Part shown: positions 9,620 to 20,828 of the stretch, piece after piece
How positions within the stretch are numbered: position 1 is the first letter of the stretch
Layout of the letters: every line of letters starts with the position of its first letter
Assembly (NCBI GenBank): GCA_964035015.1
Contig: OZ036014.1
Coordinates: 8,322,900-8,386,899 of the forward strand
DNA: 64,000 nt
Direction: 5' to 3'
Origin: Corallium rubrum
Taxonomy: Eukaryota; Cnidaria; Anthozoa; Scleralcyonacea; Coralliidae
Notes under the pieces: generated by a model
What the model saw: only the letters and a program-made list of their open reading frames with translations
Told to the model about the DNA's origin: nothing
Database searches by the model: none
Made by a program: the position numbers and the translations under genes

Positions 9620-12600
9620 GTAAGTAAAAATAATATAAACGACAGCCATTTTGTGCTACGGCAGCTACGCTCGAGTTTATAAAGTCTTGTCGAGTTGCTG
9701 GCTCTATAAGTTTTAATATACATACAAATAGAATTGGCTGTTATTAATTTTGGTTTTACATTATTAGGTTTTAAAGTGGATAAGATGGCCCATCTTCCCA
9801 AGCCAAGAAAAAGGAAAGCTAAGGTTGAAAGTGATAGCAGTGATGAAGAATGGTTGCCTGGAGTGAACGAAAAAATTGCTTTTGATAATAACCATAATAA
9901 GTTTAAACCAGGTGAATATTTTTTGGCAATGTTTTCTATTTTTTCTTTTTTGGTATTACTTCTTTTTTTCTGTATATTTATTTATCTGTTTATTTATTTA
10001 TCTATTTATATGTTGTTTATATGTGTCTATATTTACAACATATCTATCTACATTCTACAACGACTATCAGTTTGTATACATTTTGTAAACCGTTCTTTTT
10101 TCCTATAAGATTAAATCTTTAATAGCTAATCTTCTTTTTCATACACAACCAATCAGTTATGTTATATTTACTGATCTACTTCCATCATTTGCTGATAGTC
10201 CATATTATATATATATATTTTGTAGTTTTTAAACCCAAAAAGGTACCTGTCAATCTTAAACGAACACATACATTCACTAAAAAATCAACAACTCAACTCA
10301 AAAAGGTCAGTATTATTCTATTTTTTTTGAGTGATTCTAGTATTTATTGAAAATGTAACTAACATGGTCAAACATACTAGATGATAAGAACTATAAATTA
10401 TATACATAGAAAAAACGTACTAGGTATTAAAACATAATATTTATACCTATAAAAATAATGTGGCTCTAATCCTGTTGTCTTTGATGGTAATTAATTGTCA
10501 GACTTTACAAAGAATCTTTATACAGAGTCATCATTCTAATTTTGTCCTACACAAATTTTGTAAAATTTCTTTATTAGCTATTTTGAACAAAAAAAATACT
10601 TTGGAGCTTTTTTGAAAACAAATTTTATTAACTGTTATCACTGGTATTCAGTTATTTTTTGAGATATTACTGTTTGTCATAACAACAATTTACATTCTTT
10701 TATTCTGTTATTGTTTTAATTGCCTCTGCATAAGATTTACTTTAGTATTTAATATTGTTTTACTTCGAAATTTAAATATTTGTTTCAAAAAACTGCATGG
10801 AGCCTTACTGTACTATTAACTCTATCTGGACTGAGAATGAGGGTGGGCTGGGTAGATGTACCAATGAGTCATTCCAGAAAAGATCCATACCTCCCCCACA
10901 GTGGAAATTTGTGTCATCCGGGGAGGGAAGGGGATAAATCTACTTCTGATAATAGTAAAATGTACTAGGACGTCCGAAGGGGGGAGGGGGTAAACTTCAC
11001 ATTTTCTCCGTGGGGGAGGTGTGGATGTTTTCTGGAATTACCCAATAACCATCACAGTTCTAATACCCGAAGTTGACTACTGATGACGTCATACTGTCAT
11101 AGTGACGTCATAGCTTGTTGCCATGACACCAAAACTATGAAAATTATTTGGACTTAACATATCATGTAAAACTTTTATTGCGAAATATTTAATAGTTTTT
11201 GAGATATTGACTGCTATATTCTATTTTAACAAAAATATTATTGAAACTTTGGGCACCAAACATTTTTGCTTCCCTACGGTAAGATTTGGAAAGAAGGCTG
11301 AGAAAGAAAGTAAGTATTGATGGAATGCAGTTTGGTTTCGTGCCAGGGTCAGGATAAGGAACAACGGACGCAATCTTTGTAGAACAGCAGATACAGGAGA
11401 AGTTTCTGGCAAAAAACGACGGAAGCTTAGACAAATAAAACATTTTTTACTTTACAGTAGCTGGCCTCATTTGATTTTACTTGTATATATACAACATGCT
11501 ATTGAAGGATACTTTTACTAGCTAAGATTACTGTTTTTTGCATTTGTGGATCCGGAGAAAGCATTTGATATGGTACCAAGAGAAGTGGTTAGGTGGGCAC
11601 TGAGCCTGCTGGGAGTTGAGGAATGGCTAGTGAAAGCGGTGATGACGATGTATGAGAAAGCAAGGACAATGTTGAAAACGAAGCATGGAAATAGTGAAGA
11701 GTCTGAGGTAACGTTTGGAGTACATCAGAGGTCAGTCTTGAGCCCATCATTTTTCGTATTGTGATGGAGGCACTGACGTAAGATATCAGAGAGGGGTTGT
11801 CATGGAAGCTGCGGTATGCGGATGATTTGGTTTTGATGGCTGGGAGCATGGAGGAACTGAAGGTAAAGGTACTGAAGTGGAAGGAGTGCATGGAGGCAAA
11901 AGGGTTTAAAGTGAATATTGGAAAAACAAAAAAAGGTGATGGTGTCCTGGAAGAATTGTGGTGATGTTGAAAGGACAGGGAAGTGGCCAAACACTTCATC
12001 TCTTGTAGACCCATCCACTGCACTCTGTACATCAATTTGATGTACAGAGTGCAGTGGATGGGTCTACAAGAGATGCTCAGGTGTGCAGGATTCGTTGGCT
12101 TGAGCTGAATATACTTTTGTGTGCAAAGTGTGTAAGAGAGTAGGTCATGGAGAGGATAGTGGCATAGATGAAAACTCGGATTTGGGAAATGGGGTGCATT
12201 TGGAAAATGTAGGTAAAGTTGTTTTTTTCTGGGGGATATGCTCAATGGGGCAAGCTTTTTTTTATCTGGGGGATATGCTCAATGCGGCAAGGGTGTGTTG
12301 TGCATGGAAGAAGTTAAAGAGCTATCAGGGATTCTGACAAGGAAGGAAGTGTCATTAAAACTTAAAGGGAATGTGTATGTGACATGTATGAAGAATGCAA
12401 TGATGTAAATGGGGATTGAGTTGGTGACTAATGTTGTGTGAACCAGTTGAAATGACTGGGGAATGTATTACGGAAACTAAAGATGAGGGTGACTTGGTGA
12501 AAAAAAGCGAGTCATATGACGTGGAACGTGTGTCAGGAAGAGAAATGCCAAAGACAACATGCAATCGGGTTGTGGTGAGGGACATAAGAAAGTGGTCTAA

Positions 12601-15600
12601 AAAGGGAGGATGCGCAAGAGAGAGAAGTGGAGGAAACTGCTGTGGGGAGCCGCCGGCCAACCCGCAGGGAAAATGGCCGTAAAATGGGTGTTGTCGTTGT
12701 TGTTATTATGGTAAAATGATCTTGATTCTCAAAAAAGGTTGTTCAACTATTTTATAATTCTTCCATTTTACACCCAGTTCATTTTTAAATAGTGGTGATT
12801 TTATAAACTATTGTTATTTTAACTTTTTTAAATCTGTTTTTAGTCCGACAATAATTCTAAAATTGAGAAAAAAGTGGAAGACCAAGATTGTTCTGATTTT
12901 CAATTTCTTGGAAAACTTGGGGATGAAATATTGGAAGATCAACCTAAAAAGAAAGCAGTTAAGAAATCAATCAAGTTTAGGTGCAAAAAGACGGTGGAGA
13001 AGCTATCACCCAGGGTGACACGATCTATTCGTAAATGTTATAAAGAAGAAGAAGTACCAGATGATGATCACTATATTTGTAAGTTTACTAAATGTAAATT
13101 AATTAGTCATGCCTTTGTATCATATTTGATAATTGAATGTCTGATTTATATTTTTAGTCTGTGAAGAATGCCAAGATTTCTATTATGGCGAATGCCCATC
13201 ACACAATTTCAAGATAATTGAAGACGGGAGCAATAAAACGGAGACTGTGCAACCCAATGCAACGAATTCATTGCCAGAAAATGTGTATGTTAAAATCTCC
13301 ATGATTCCCAATGCTGGATTAGGAGTATTTTCCAAAGTGAAGCTGGATGTTAACACACGTTTTGGACCTTACAAAGGAACAAAAGTTGATGTAGAAGATT
13401 TGGAAGATGAGATGAACACTTCTTACATGTGGGAGGTTTGTTAGTTGTTAGAGGCTGATCATGCATGTGTTAGGTATGTACTCTCAATTTACTTACCTTT
13501 TTCATAAATTGTCTTTATTCAGATTGTACAAGATGCCAAGATCCAATATTATATCGATGGCCATGACACCTCTTGTAGCAACTGGATGCGCTATGTCAAC
13601 TGTTCACGGTGTGAAAATGAGCAAAATATTGTTGCCTACCAATATCGCGGTGATATTTTTTACAGAGTTTATAAACCAATTGAAGCAGACACTGAGCTTT
13701 TAGTTTGGTATGGAGATGAATACGCAGAACAACTTGGAATACCATTGTTTGAAGAAGTAGAAGAAACTGAAGATAAGATAGGTGATTAACCTATTCCATT
13801 TCCTATTTAGTAAATTTTTAAGCAGATTGACAAAAAAACACGAATTACTTGGTGGTATCTAAAAGGGTGTTTATATGGAAGCGAGCTAGCCAGATGACCT
13901 TCTCGTGTAAACACGATAAAAATCATCTCGGCAAGGTACCCGGGCTGGCTCACCTCCATACAAACACCCTCTAAACCTTTAAATATGCAAGACATATTAG
14001 GAAAAACAATTTTGATTTTGATTAGGGTTGTCTGCTCTTGCAGGCTATGCAGTCTCTTTGTTTGTTACAAGTCTAGGCAGGAAAACAGACCGCATCTATT
14101 TAACGAGAACGTATAGACTTAGATTAAGTCCGTCTTTTCAAAGAAGTTAGGTTTACGCTGGGTGAGAAACTGGAAAAGGGAAACTGAGAGACTGAGAAAC
14201 TGAAAAGGAGGGACTGAGAAACTGACTGAACGGAGAAACTGAAAGCCACTGTGAGCAACTTGGTTTTGAAAGACAGACTCGCGTTTCAGTTCACTTCTTC
14301 GCTTGCGTAAAGTATAAACGCTTGGAGAGATGAACTTGATCCAAGAGTTTATACTAAGAAATTTCCTGCGTTTTTATATTGTACATATAATTAAATATAC
14401 GCAAAAATTGAATTTGCACCAATTCATGTGTTGACGCTTTGTAGTAATTTGCCTAAGTGTATTTTTCGAAATCCAATAGAGCTGTATTTCATTGACCTAC
14501 AACAGACAGGATAAAAGAGAGATCTCTCTTATTCTCAAGGTATCTTTGACTAGTCTCGTGGAAATTTTCCAGTGACAAATACGATATGAAAGTACAGACT
14601 GCATCTACAATCCATATATACACAACTAAAAGTGTGTGGTAAATTGCCAAAATTTCAGAAAACGAAATACTGACGTTTCTAGCCGAAAGCCCTTTCATAA
14701 AATAGAAATAGTAAATCTTATGAAGGGCGCTTTCATTGTTAGAACCGTGCCAAAACCGTACTGTTATAAAAGACGTGAACGTCCAAATTTTAGTATACGA
14801 GGCTTTTCTTTTAGCATAGTCATGCAGGTCCAAACATTGTTGATTATCTGCTAGTAGTCACTCACTATGTTTTTAAATCAGCAACATGACGGTTTTTAAC
14901 AAAAGCCCAGGGCCGGATTAGGGCTGTGTGGGTCCCCGGCATATTTTCTGCGTGGGGCCCCTTTAACCTTTAACCCACCCACCCTCCCCTATGAGACTCG
15001 AGCCCTGGGCAAGTGCAGAGCAAAAAAATGTGCAACGAGAAAGCGCCGGGGCCCTCGAAAGCTTGGGGCCCACGGAATATGCTGCTTTTGCCATATGGTT
15101 AATCTGGTTTTGTGAGATACCTAGCCATACAAGCTTGTATCTAAAGTATTAGAAATTTTATTTTGCTGTAAAAAAATTTTATGAACTATTTTTTGGGGCC
15201 CCTTTAAGTTTGGGGGGCCCTGGCTGCAGACCAATCAGCCGACCTTTAATTCGCCACTGCAAAAGCCAATTATTGTGTACATTTCTTAGGGGCCGACTAC
15301 ATGGAGATTTTCAGCCCTGGCTGAAATTTCAACCCGGTTAACCGGTTGAAATTTGCATATAAAGATGAAATAAACAGAAGCAAAAGTATTTTCAAGATTG
15401 AATTTGACTGAAATTTTTGTCATTTAATCGCAAACTCCGTTTTACAAGGATTTAGTATCGGAAGCCCGGGCTGAAATTTCAACCCGGTTAGCCGGGTTGA
15501 AATTTCAGTCTAACCGGGTTGAAATTTCAGCCCGGGCTGAAAATCTCCATGTAATCAGCCCCTTAAATGTTATTTTATACTGATTTATATTAATTCAATT

Positions 15601-17065
15601 TTTTTTTACAGGTGGTCATACTTGTAAGCATTGTGGTAGAATGTACATGTATCAGGATTACCTTGACGTTCATTTGAAAAGATGTCCAGTGCTGGCTAGT
15701 GACAAGTTATGGGAATGTAAAGACTGCAGCAGAAAGTACAGTACTGAAGAGTATCTTAATATGCACATGAAGAATAATTGTAAGAAGAATGGTAGTTTAA
15801 AACATAGTGAAAGGGAACGTTCTGGGAAGACGCATTGTTGTCAACATTGTGGGAAAGCATTTACACAGGATAGTGCTTTGAAAACACATTTACGAGTACA
15901 CACTGGAGAGAAACCTTATCAATGTGAACATTGTGGGAAAGCATTTACACAGGATAGTACTTTCAAAACACATTCACGATTACACACTGGAGAGAAACCT
16001 TATCAATGTGAACATTGTGGGAAAGCATTTACACGTGATGATAATCTGAAAACACATTTACGAGTACACACTGGAGAGAAACCTTATCAATGTGAACATT
16101 GTGGGAAAGCATTTACGCAGGTTGGCCATTTAAATGGCCATTTACGAATACACACTGGAGAGAAACCTTACCAATGTGAACATTGTGGGAAAGCATTTAC
16201 ACAGGATAGTACTTTCAAAACACATTCACGATTACACACTGGAGAGAAACCTTATCAATGTGAACATTGTGGGAAAGCATTTACACGTGATGATAATCTG
16301 AAAACACATTTACGAGTACACACTGGAGAGAAACCTTATCAATGTGAACATTGTGGGAAAGCATTTACGCAGGTTGGCCATTTAAATGGCCATTTACGAA
16401 TACACACTGGAGAGAAACCTTACCAATGTGAATGTTGTGGGAAAGCATTTACACAGGATGGTGCTTTGAAAACACATTTACGAGTACACACTGGAGAGAA
16501 ACCTTATCAATGTGAACATTGTGGGAAAGCATTTACACAGGATGGTGATTTGAAAAAACATTTACGAGTACACACTGGAGAGAAACCTTATCAATGTGAA
16601 CATTGTGGGAAAGCATTTACGCAGGTTGGCCATTTAAATGGCCATTTACGAATACACACTGGAGAGAAACCTTACCAATGTGAATGTTGTGGGAAAGCAT
16701 TTACACAGGATGGTGCTTTGAAAACACATTTACGAGTACACACTGGAGAGAAACCTTATCAATGTGAACATTGTGGGAAAGCATTTACACAGGATGGTGA
16801 TTTGAAAAAACATTTACGAGTACACACTGGAGAGAAACCTTATCAATGTGAACATTGTGGGAAAGCATTTACAGAGCATGGTTCTTTGAAAAGACATTTG
16901 CGAGTACACACTGGAGAGAAACCTTATCAATGTGAACATTGTGGGAAAGCATTTTCAAATGGTAGTGATTTGAAAAAACATTTACGAGTACACACTGGAG
17001 AGAAACCTTATCAATACAAGTCAATAGTCTACGAAAAAATTAATTTACCCATTCACAGTGTTTAG
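9529..17065 (+). CDS. PRDM9: PRDM9-like histone methyltransferase with 14-finger array (U1, complete)
   Basis: Coding exons: 9529-9619, 9768-9911, 10226-10305, 12844-13078, 13158-13435, 13523-13781, 15612-17065. All introns are GT/AG and phases join cleanly, giving 846 residues (human PRDM9: 894). The ATG has A at -3 and G at +4. Visible parts: YExxRLxNI motif (11-20), KPRKRK basic segment (42-47), acidic SDSSDEEW (52-59), SSXRD-like stretch ending [12 protein letters not shown] (about 160-182), CCCH knuckle C185/C188/C196/H199, and PR/SET about 213-350 with NWMRYVNC (296-303) and catalytic-type [10 protein letters not shown] (334-343). Two C2HC fingers follow (367-387, 398-419), then 14 C2H2 fingers from 439. 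Known role of the family: nuclear H3K4/K36 methylation at motif-bound sites that directs meiotic double-strand breaks; here that role is inferred. No KRAB domain is seen. Neighbours are damaged paralogues. Confidence 0.88.
10860..11045. mobile_element. MITE in intron 3, U1 only
   Basis: Ends are inverted: GAGTCATTCCAGAAAAGATCC on the left and the inverse of GGTAATTCCAGAAAACATCC on the right, followed inward by CTCCCCCAC on both sides. U2 lacks it: GAATGAGG joins TTCTAATACCCG near 26830. Confidence 0.75.
11285..12710 (+). mobile_element. Decayed RTE-like LINE in intron 3 of U1
   Basis: Pieces of one reverse transcriptase are visible in several frames: FGFVPGS near 11330, [14 protein letters not shown] near 11547, [11 protein letters not shown] near 11816, then a C-terminal [23 protein letters not shown] block near 12140 and SLKLKGNV near 12355. 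Stops and frameshifts abound. It ends near a GTTGTCGTTGTTGTTATTAT tail. The orthologous insertion in U2 shows that it predates the duplication. Confidence 0.75.
11997..12075. repeat. 79-nt perfect palindrome inside the decayed LINE
   Basis: Two 39-nt arms starting CATCTCTTGTAGACCCATCC around one central T. It sits between the YADD and GHGED blocks of the LINE. The U2 version is at 27772-27850. Confidence 0.9.
12844..13781 (+). CDS. U1 exons 4-6: SSXRD-like segment, zinc knuckle and PR/SET domain
   Basis: Exon 4 (12844-13078) encodes an acidic/basic linker and [19 protein letters not shown], comparable to the SSXRD-to-knuckle junction of human PRDM9. Exon 5 (13158-13435) opens with [16 protein letters not shown], a C-x2-C-x7-C-x2-H knuckle, and contains IPNAGLGVF and FGPYKG. 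Exon 6 (13523-13781) holds [24 protein letters not shown] and [10 protein letters not shown], then an acidic tail. The SET features needed for cofactor and substrate binding look intact. The split of the PR domain by an intron after YMWE is the same in all three units. Confidence 0.88.
13866..13970. mobile_element. MITE in intron 6 of U1
   Basis: Ends GGGTGTTTATATGGAAGCGAG and its imperfect inverse near 13945-13970. Also in U2 at 29621-29727. The termini resemble those of the large element at 2278-4325. Confidence 0.7.
14150..14270. repeat. Degenerate GAGAAACTG minisatellite in intron 6
   Basis: Repeated GAGAAACTG/GGGAAACTG words. Present with a small length difference in U2 (29910-30000). 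Confidence 0.6.
14908..15259. mobile_element. hAT-type MITE with 8-bp target duplication in intron 6
   Basis: Begins CAGGGCCGGATTAG and ends TTAATTCGCCACTG. Flanked by CAAAAGCC at 14900-14907 and 15260-15267. The same insertion is in U2 (30669-31032, same flanks). U3 has the uninterrupted site TAATAAAAGCCAATTATTG near 48592. Confidence 0.9.
15289..15562. mobile_element. Harbinger-like MITE with TTA target duplication in intron 6
   Basis: Inverted termini GGGGCYGAYTACATGGAGAT. Flanked by TTA at 15286-15288 and 15563-15565. It is also in U2 (31075-31420), and U3 shows the empty site TTCTTAAATG near 48620. A 3-bp TTA duplication is typical of the PIF/Harbinger superfamily (established knowledge). 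Confidence 0.85.
15612..17065 (+). CDS. U1 exon 7: two C2HC fingers and 14 C2H2 fingers
   Basis: Joins exon 6 in phase (I-G-G-H-T-C). Two atypical fingers come first: C-x2-C-x12-H-x3-C and C-x2-C-x12-H-x4-C. From 15839 there are 14 fingers of 84 bp with TGEKPYQ linkers. Helix residues at -1, 2, 3, 6 are QSAT, QSTT, RDNT, QGHG, QSTT, RDNT, QGHG, QGAT, QGDK, QGHG, QGAT, QGDK, EGSR and NSDK. A final half-finger with Tyr in place of the first Cys closes the frame with TAG. The array is intact, unlike those of U2 and U3. Confidence 0.9.
15839..17014 (+). repeat. Coding minisatellite: 14 x 84-bp finger units with 252-bp higher-order repeats
   Basis: Fingers 2-4 (15923-16174) and 5-7 (16175-16426) read as identical in nucleotide sequence. 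So do fingers 7-9 (16343-16594) and 10-12 (16595-16846). Differences elsewhere in the array cluster at the helix contact codons. The pattern indicates recent unequal exchange or conversion in three-finger blocks. Confidence 0.9.
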
Positions 17066-18100
17066 TAGAAATAATTTTAAAGAAGATAATTTTTTTCTAT
17101 GTCGATCATATCTGCCTTTATATAATTAAAGATTTTTCTGCCGGAGTGGTAGTTCCAAAAAAGAAAACGTTGTTTAAACACAAGTAAATAATCTGGCTCC
17201 ACTCAATCTTTAGCCCGAAAATGTAAAACAACTACCTTTCACAAGTACTTTAGGTGGCTCCGTACAGTTTCTTGAAAAGTGGAAAACACACATTCTAGAT
17301 CCAAAATCTTGTACATTGATTATTTATTAAAAGAATGGAACTACCTGACTTGTATAGAACGGCATTTTGAGAATTGGAAATTGTAACGGAAAAGTGCATA
17401 ACTGTGGTTGCTATGGCAACAATGACGTTTCGAAATGGCTGCTAATTTAAACTAGTGTAATTCGTAAAAAACCTTGGTGCCCCCATTTTTTATTTCATTA
17501 AAAGTTCTCTTCTAGTATGAGTAACCGTTTAGTAAGAATAATCACGTTTTTTTATTTGAACAATTTTAGATCTTCAGAATTTTTTTAATCTGGGGTCACC
17601 GAGCTTTTTTGCGAATTAAACTAGTTTAAACGCAAATTAGCAGTCATTTAGAAATGTCATTGCTGCCATAGCAACATGTCCGTCTAAGATGCAAAAAAAA
17701 AGCTTGCCTCTTCAACAAGCTCCACTATTTGTGTTAAACTTAGAATAGTTCTCAATCGCGATTCTTTGCCGCTTTTTACAATAATGAAATCCAATCTGAC
17801 TTTGAACTAACACACATGTATAAGCTCCTATCGTGCTTTTTGTGTTTAATAATTTTTACTTTAACTTGACTTGGCTTTGCACCAAATTTAATTTTATAAG
17901 CTTATGAATCAGTATTTGTTTAAAATCTATTCAATTATGTAATAAAGTTGACAGTTTTCTTGTCCTGTTACGCACTTTTCAACCTTTGGTTATCGATCGG
18001 TTTAAAATAGTTGTCCGACAAACTATGTTGGAGTTTTTTATCTTATCTTATTTTTTAACCAGCATGTGTGTGGGAGGAAAATCGCATCTCGGTATTCATT
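17066..18100. other. 3' flank of U1 including truncated foldback element
   Basis: Contains the left arm of the foldback seen whole at 1202-1874 (here from about 17250). It ends abruptly at GCCATAGCAA/CATGTCC near 17670 and joins directly to the block homologous to 4815-5262. U2 has the same junction near 33548. Confidence 0.7.
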
Positions 18101-18552
18101 GTTCTGTCAAGATATTTACGACTGGTTTTGTAATTTTTTTAGGCTTAGGGTAGTAATGTGATTGCGTAGCCCGGATTTGACCAAGTAACGTAGACGCACG
18201 TACACATTGCGTATTTTAAAAATAGTTAGGTTAAACAATTTCTGTGATCCAAGATATTTTCTCTTCAGCCTTGCTAGAATTGGCAGAATTCTTAGCTCTA
18301 GAAAACACCATATTTAATACTGAAAAAAAATTTTTTTTTCAAAACATTGAAGATTCTATTATCTATTTTGAAGTGACTCCAGTTTCCACGCATGCAAATG
18401 ATGCGTGATACCTGAATTTACAATTTGTTTTCATTACTGTAATTGAAATGCGGGAAAAATTACTTGAATATGATTGGCTAATGAAATGTGGGAGATGCAT
18501 CATGCTGCGCTTCCAGGTCGCGCAATGAAACAGGAAAGTGTGAGCCTTCATT

Positions 18553-18772
18553 AGAGACCTTAAGATACCCCGGGTTCGGTTTACGGGTACCGCCATTTTT
18601 GTTAACTCGTAATAGAGACCTTAAGATTTACAGGTACGGGTAATCTACCCGTACCCGTAGTCGTATATACGAGTAGACCATGAGCTACCACGGGAAAACG
18701 GGTAGATATTACGAGTAAACAAATTAAAATGGCGGTACCCGTAAACCGAATCCGGGGTATCTTAAGGTCTCT
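18553..18772. mobile_element. MITE with AGAGACCTTAAGATACCCC termini
   Basis: Left and right ends are inverted copies over about 45 bp, including the ACGGGTACCGCCATTTT segment. A second AGAGACCTTAAG at about 18614 suggests a nested partial copy. U2 counterpart: 35701-35901. Confidence 0.75.
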
Positions 18773-19590
18773 CTATTGACACGCAATCTTCGCGTCGAGG
18801 AGACGAACATACGACCAGGAAAAATTTTCACCCACCATCCCACCCTACCAACATAAAAAAAATTAACAACGAACAAACGTATATATTAATTCCATCAGTT
18901 CTTACAAACTGATGTTTGAAGGGTACAGGTCAGCCCGACTGGTGATCGGATCAGGATCAACAGGCCAGTCAACCTGATCCTACTCCGCCAAGCACCAAGG
19001 ATCAGATCACGCACGACGCATGAGCCACTACTCGGTCTGCCTGTCACCCAAAAAACGGATAAATATAAATGGTGGTCGCAAACCCAACGTAATTGACGCA
19101 TAGTTTAAGAGGGCATTTTTTTTGTAATTCAAGGCATAATTACCTGCACTCATAGTCAATCGAGATATGGTCTGGAAACTCGGCAAACTTCAAAGCGCCT
19201 ATAATGAGCTGGGATTTTATGTTGAACCGTACCTTAAACTTAACCGTGCACATCCTTTGTTTTAGGTTTATTAATATTTAAATAGCACGGTCGAGCAGGG
19301 ACGTAGCCAGGGGTGTCCGGGGGCATGCTCCCCCGGGAAATTTTGAAATCGAGAGTCGCTGAAATGCCATTTCCTGGCTTTTGGAGGAAGATTTTATAGA
19401 CTCTAAAGGTTACAAAACGTCATATAAAATACTCAAAACATGGAAACGTCACATAGATACTCAAAATGGATACACTCAGTAGATTGAATACACTGTTTAC
19501 AGTTTATAGTTTATTTCCTGACACAATGGCATATTGCATCAGTTTTGTAGTTACATGTCTGTTGTTTTATATCAAAAGGCGGGGAGCCGC
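18773..19590. other. End of U1 duplicon and short spacer before U2
   Basis: Up to 19290 the sequence is shared with 35902-36410. From 19296 a fragment starts CAGGGACGTAGCCAGGGG, a hAT-like left terminus, and fills the spacer. No right terminus or gene was found. Confidence 0.5.
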
Positions 19591-20385
19591 GGGTCGTACG
19601 TATAAGGATACGTTTGTCATGAATCTATCCTTACACGTCCGAGAATTGTTGTTTTTATCAATATGACAATTATTATATTTAGATATTGTTGCCACGAGGG
19701 TATTTATAAAGAAAAAATTACCGTATTGTGTCTCAACACTACGTAATCGCCATTTTAATGGAGCTTGCTACCATGGATTGACCATAATGCATTGCGAATT
19801 CAAGATGGCGCCGCTGTTGGTGAAATGAGGTCTATTGCAAGACTGCTTTCAAATAAGAGAGTTTATTTCAAACTTTTTTTTCTTCTTATTTTATGCTTTC
19901 TAAAATGGTCCTAGAAATGGTTTGTGCGCTATGCTCGCAGTGATTTTTGTTTTAAACTTTTAACTGGTACTTCTGTCTGTGGTAGGAATTCCTATTGACA
20001 TGGGCGGCGCCGCTATTGGTGAAAAGGTCATTGGCTTTTTATGACTTTGTTATTACCGTCATGTGGCCCTCTATTCTCGGTTTACACTTGACGTCATGGC
20101 GGCCATGTTGGAGGAACTTTAACAAAATATTTCATTAGCAGCTATTGTATTTGGAGTAGGTTTTCCTCGAACATGGCCGCCGTTCCTTTGTTTCTTTCAG
20201 TTCAAATTCACTAGCATGGATTCTTTTTATGTCACTGAGAGAAACCAGTAAAGAGTGTGTGTCACACACTCTACGTCAGTTTCTCTCTGACGAAGGGCCT
20301 TCGCTCAAAACGTTAGAAACTGCGTTCAATAATTTCGACAGTACCCAAATCTTACTATATTTTGATTTCTTTCAGCACTGCCTAC

Positions 20386-20828
20386 CACAGGGAGCCCATC
20401 TTGGCAGCGCGTGATTTCGAAAGACGCGCGGGGGACTGTGGCAGGGGATTTAAAAAAACGAAAAACGGTTACCGGAAGCGGGAAAAAGGCGGAAAAAAGG
20501 GAAAAACGGGGAGAAAAGGGGGGAGGGAGAGGAAAAAATATAAGGGATTAAACACCAAACGTTCGACGTAGAATGTGTCCCGCAAGTAGCCAGGACATCT
20601 CGTATCGTTGGGAGCCACCGTTGGAATACTGAAACCGACTGAAACTCAGAGTCAGATCAATGTGCAATAAATCAATAATCCTGAGACTTTCCGCTTTATC
20701 CGAAAAGCTTATCGTAGGATTTCGTAGCTATCCCGGAAGTGTCAACGATGATGTAGTGTACTAGCTAAACACACCACGATCGAGTGTGCCACAGAGTGCC
20801 CACGCTCTGCCAAGATGGGCTCCCTGTG
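20386..20828. mobile_element. U2 copy of the CACAGGGAGCCC-type MITE
   Basis: Same insertion as 8035-8478 in U1, with the same flanking TGCCTAC. It therefore predates the duplication. The G-run is shorter here. Confidence 0.85.

Larger units (their letters stand above)
10305..12844. other. Intron 3 of U1 with decayed mobile elements
   Basis: A 2.5-kb intron containing a U1-specific MITE (about 10860-11045) and a decayed RTE-like LINE (about 11285-12710). U2 intron 3 (26270-28597) has the LINE but not the MITE. Confidence 0.75.
6092..19290. repeat. Segmental duplicon U1 carrying the complete PRDM9-like gene
   Basis: From TCGTACGTATAAGGATAC at 6092 the sequence aligns with 19591 onward. The match continues through the promoter, all seven exons, the introns and the 3' flank to about 19290 (about 36410 in U2). 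Differences are scattered substitutions plus element insertions: a hAT at 6796 and a MITE near 10860 only in U1; a LINE, a Penelope-like element and a retroelement fragment only in U2. This is a young direct tandem duplication. Confidence 0.85.

Noticed and set aside
11546..11764. [17 protein letters not shown]... as a host gene
   Set aside because: It is the palm region of a decayed RTE-like reverse transcriptase with stops and frameshifts around it.
15839..17014. Regular 84-bp repeats resembling a CRISPR-like array
   Set aside because: Repeats are coding, contiguous without unique spacers, and read as C2H2 fingers in a eukaryotic gene.
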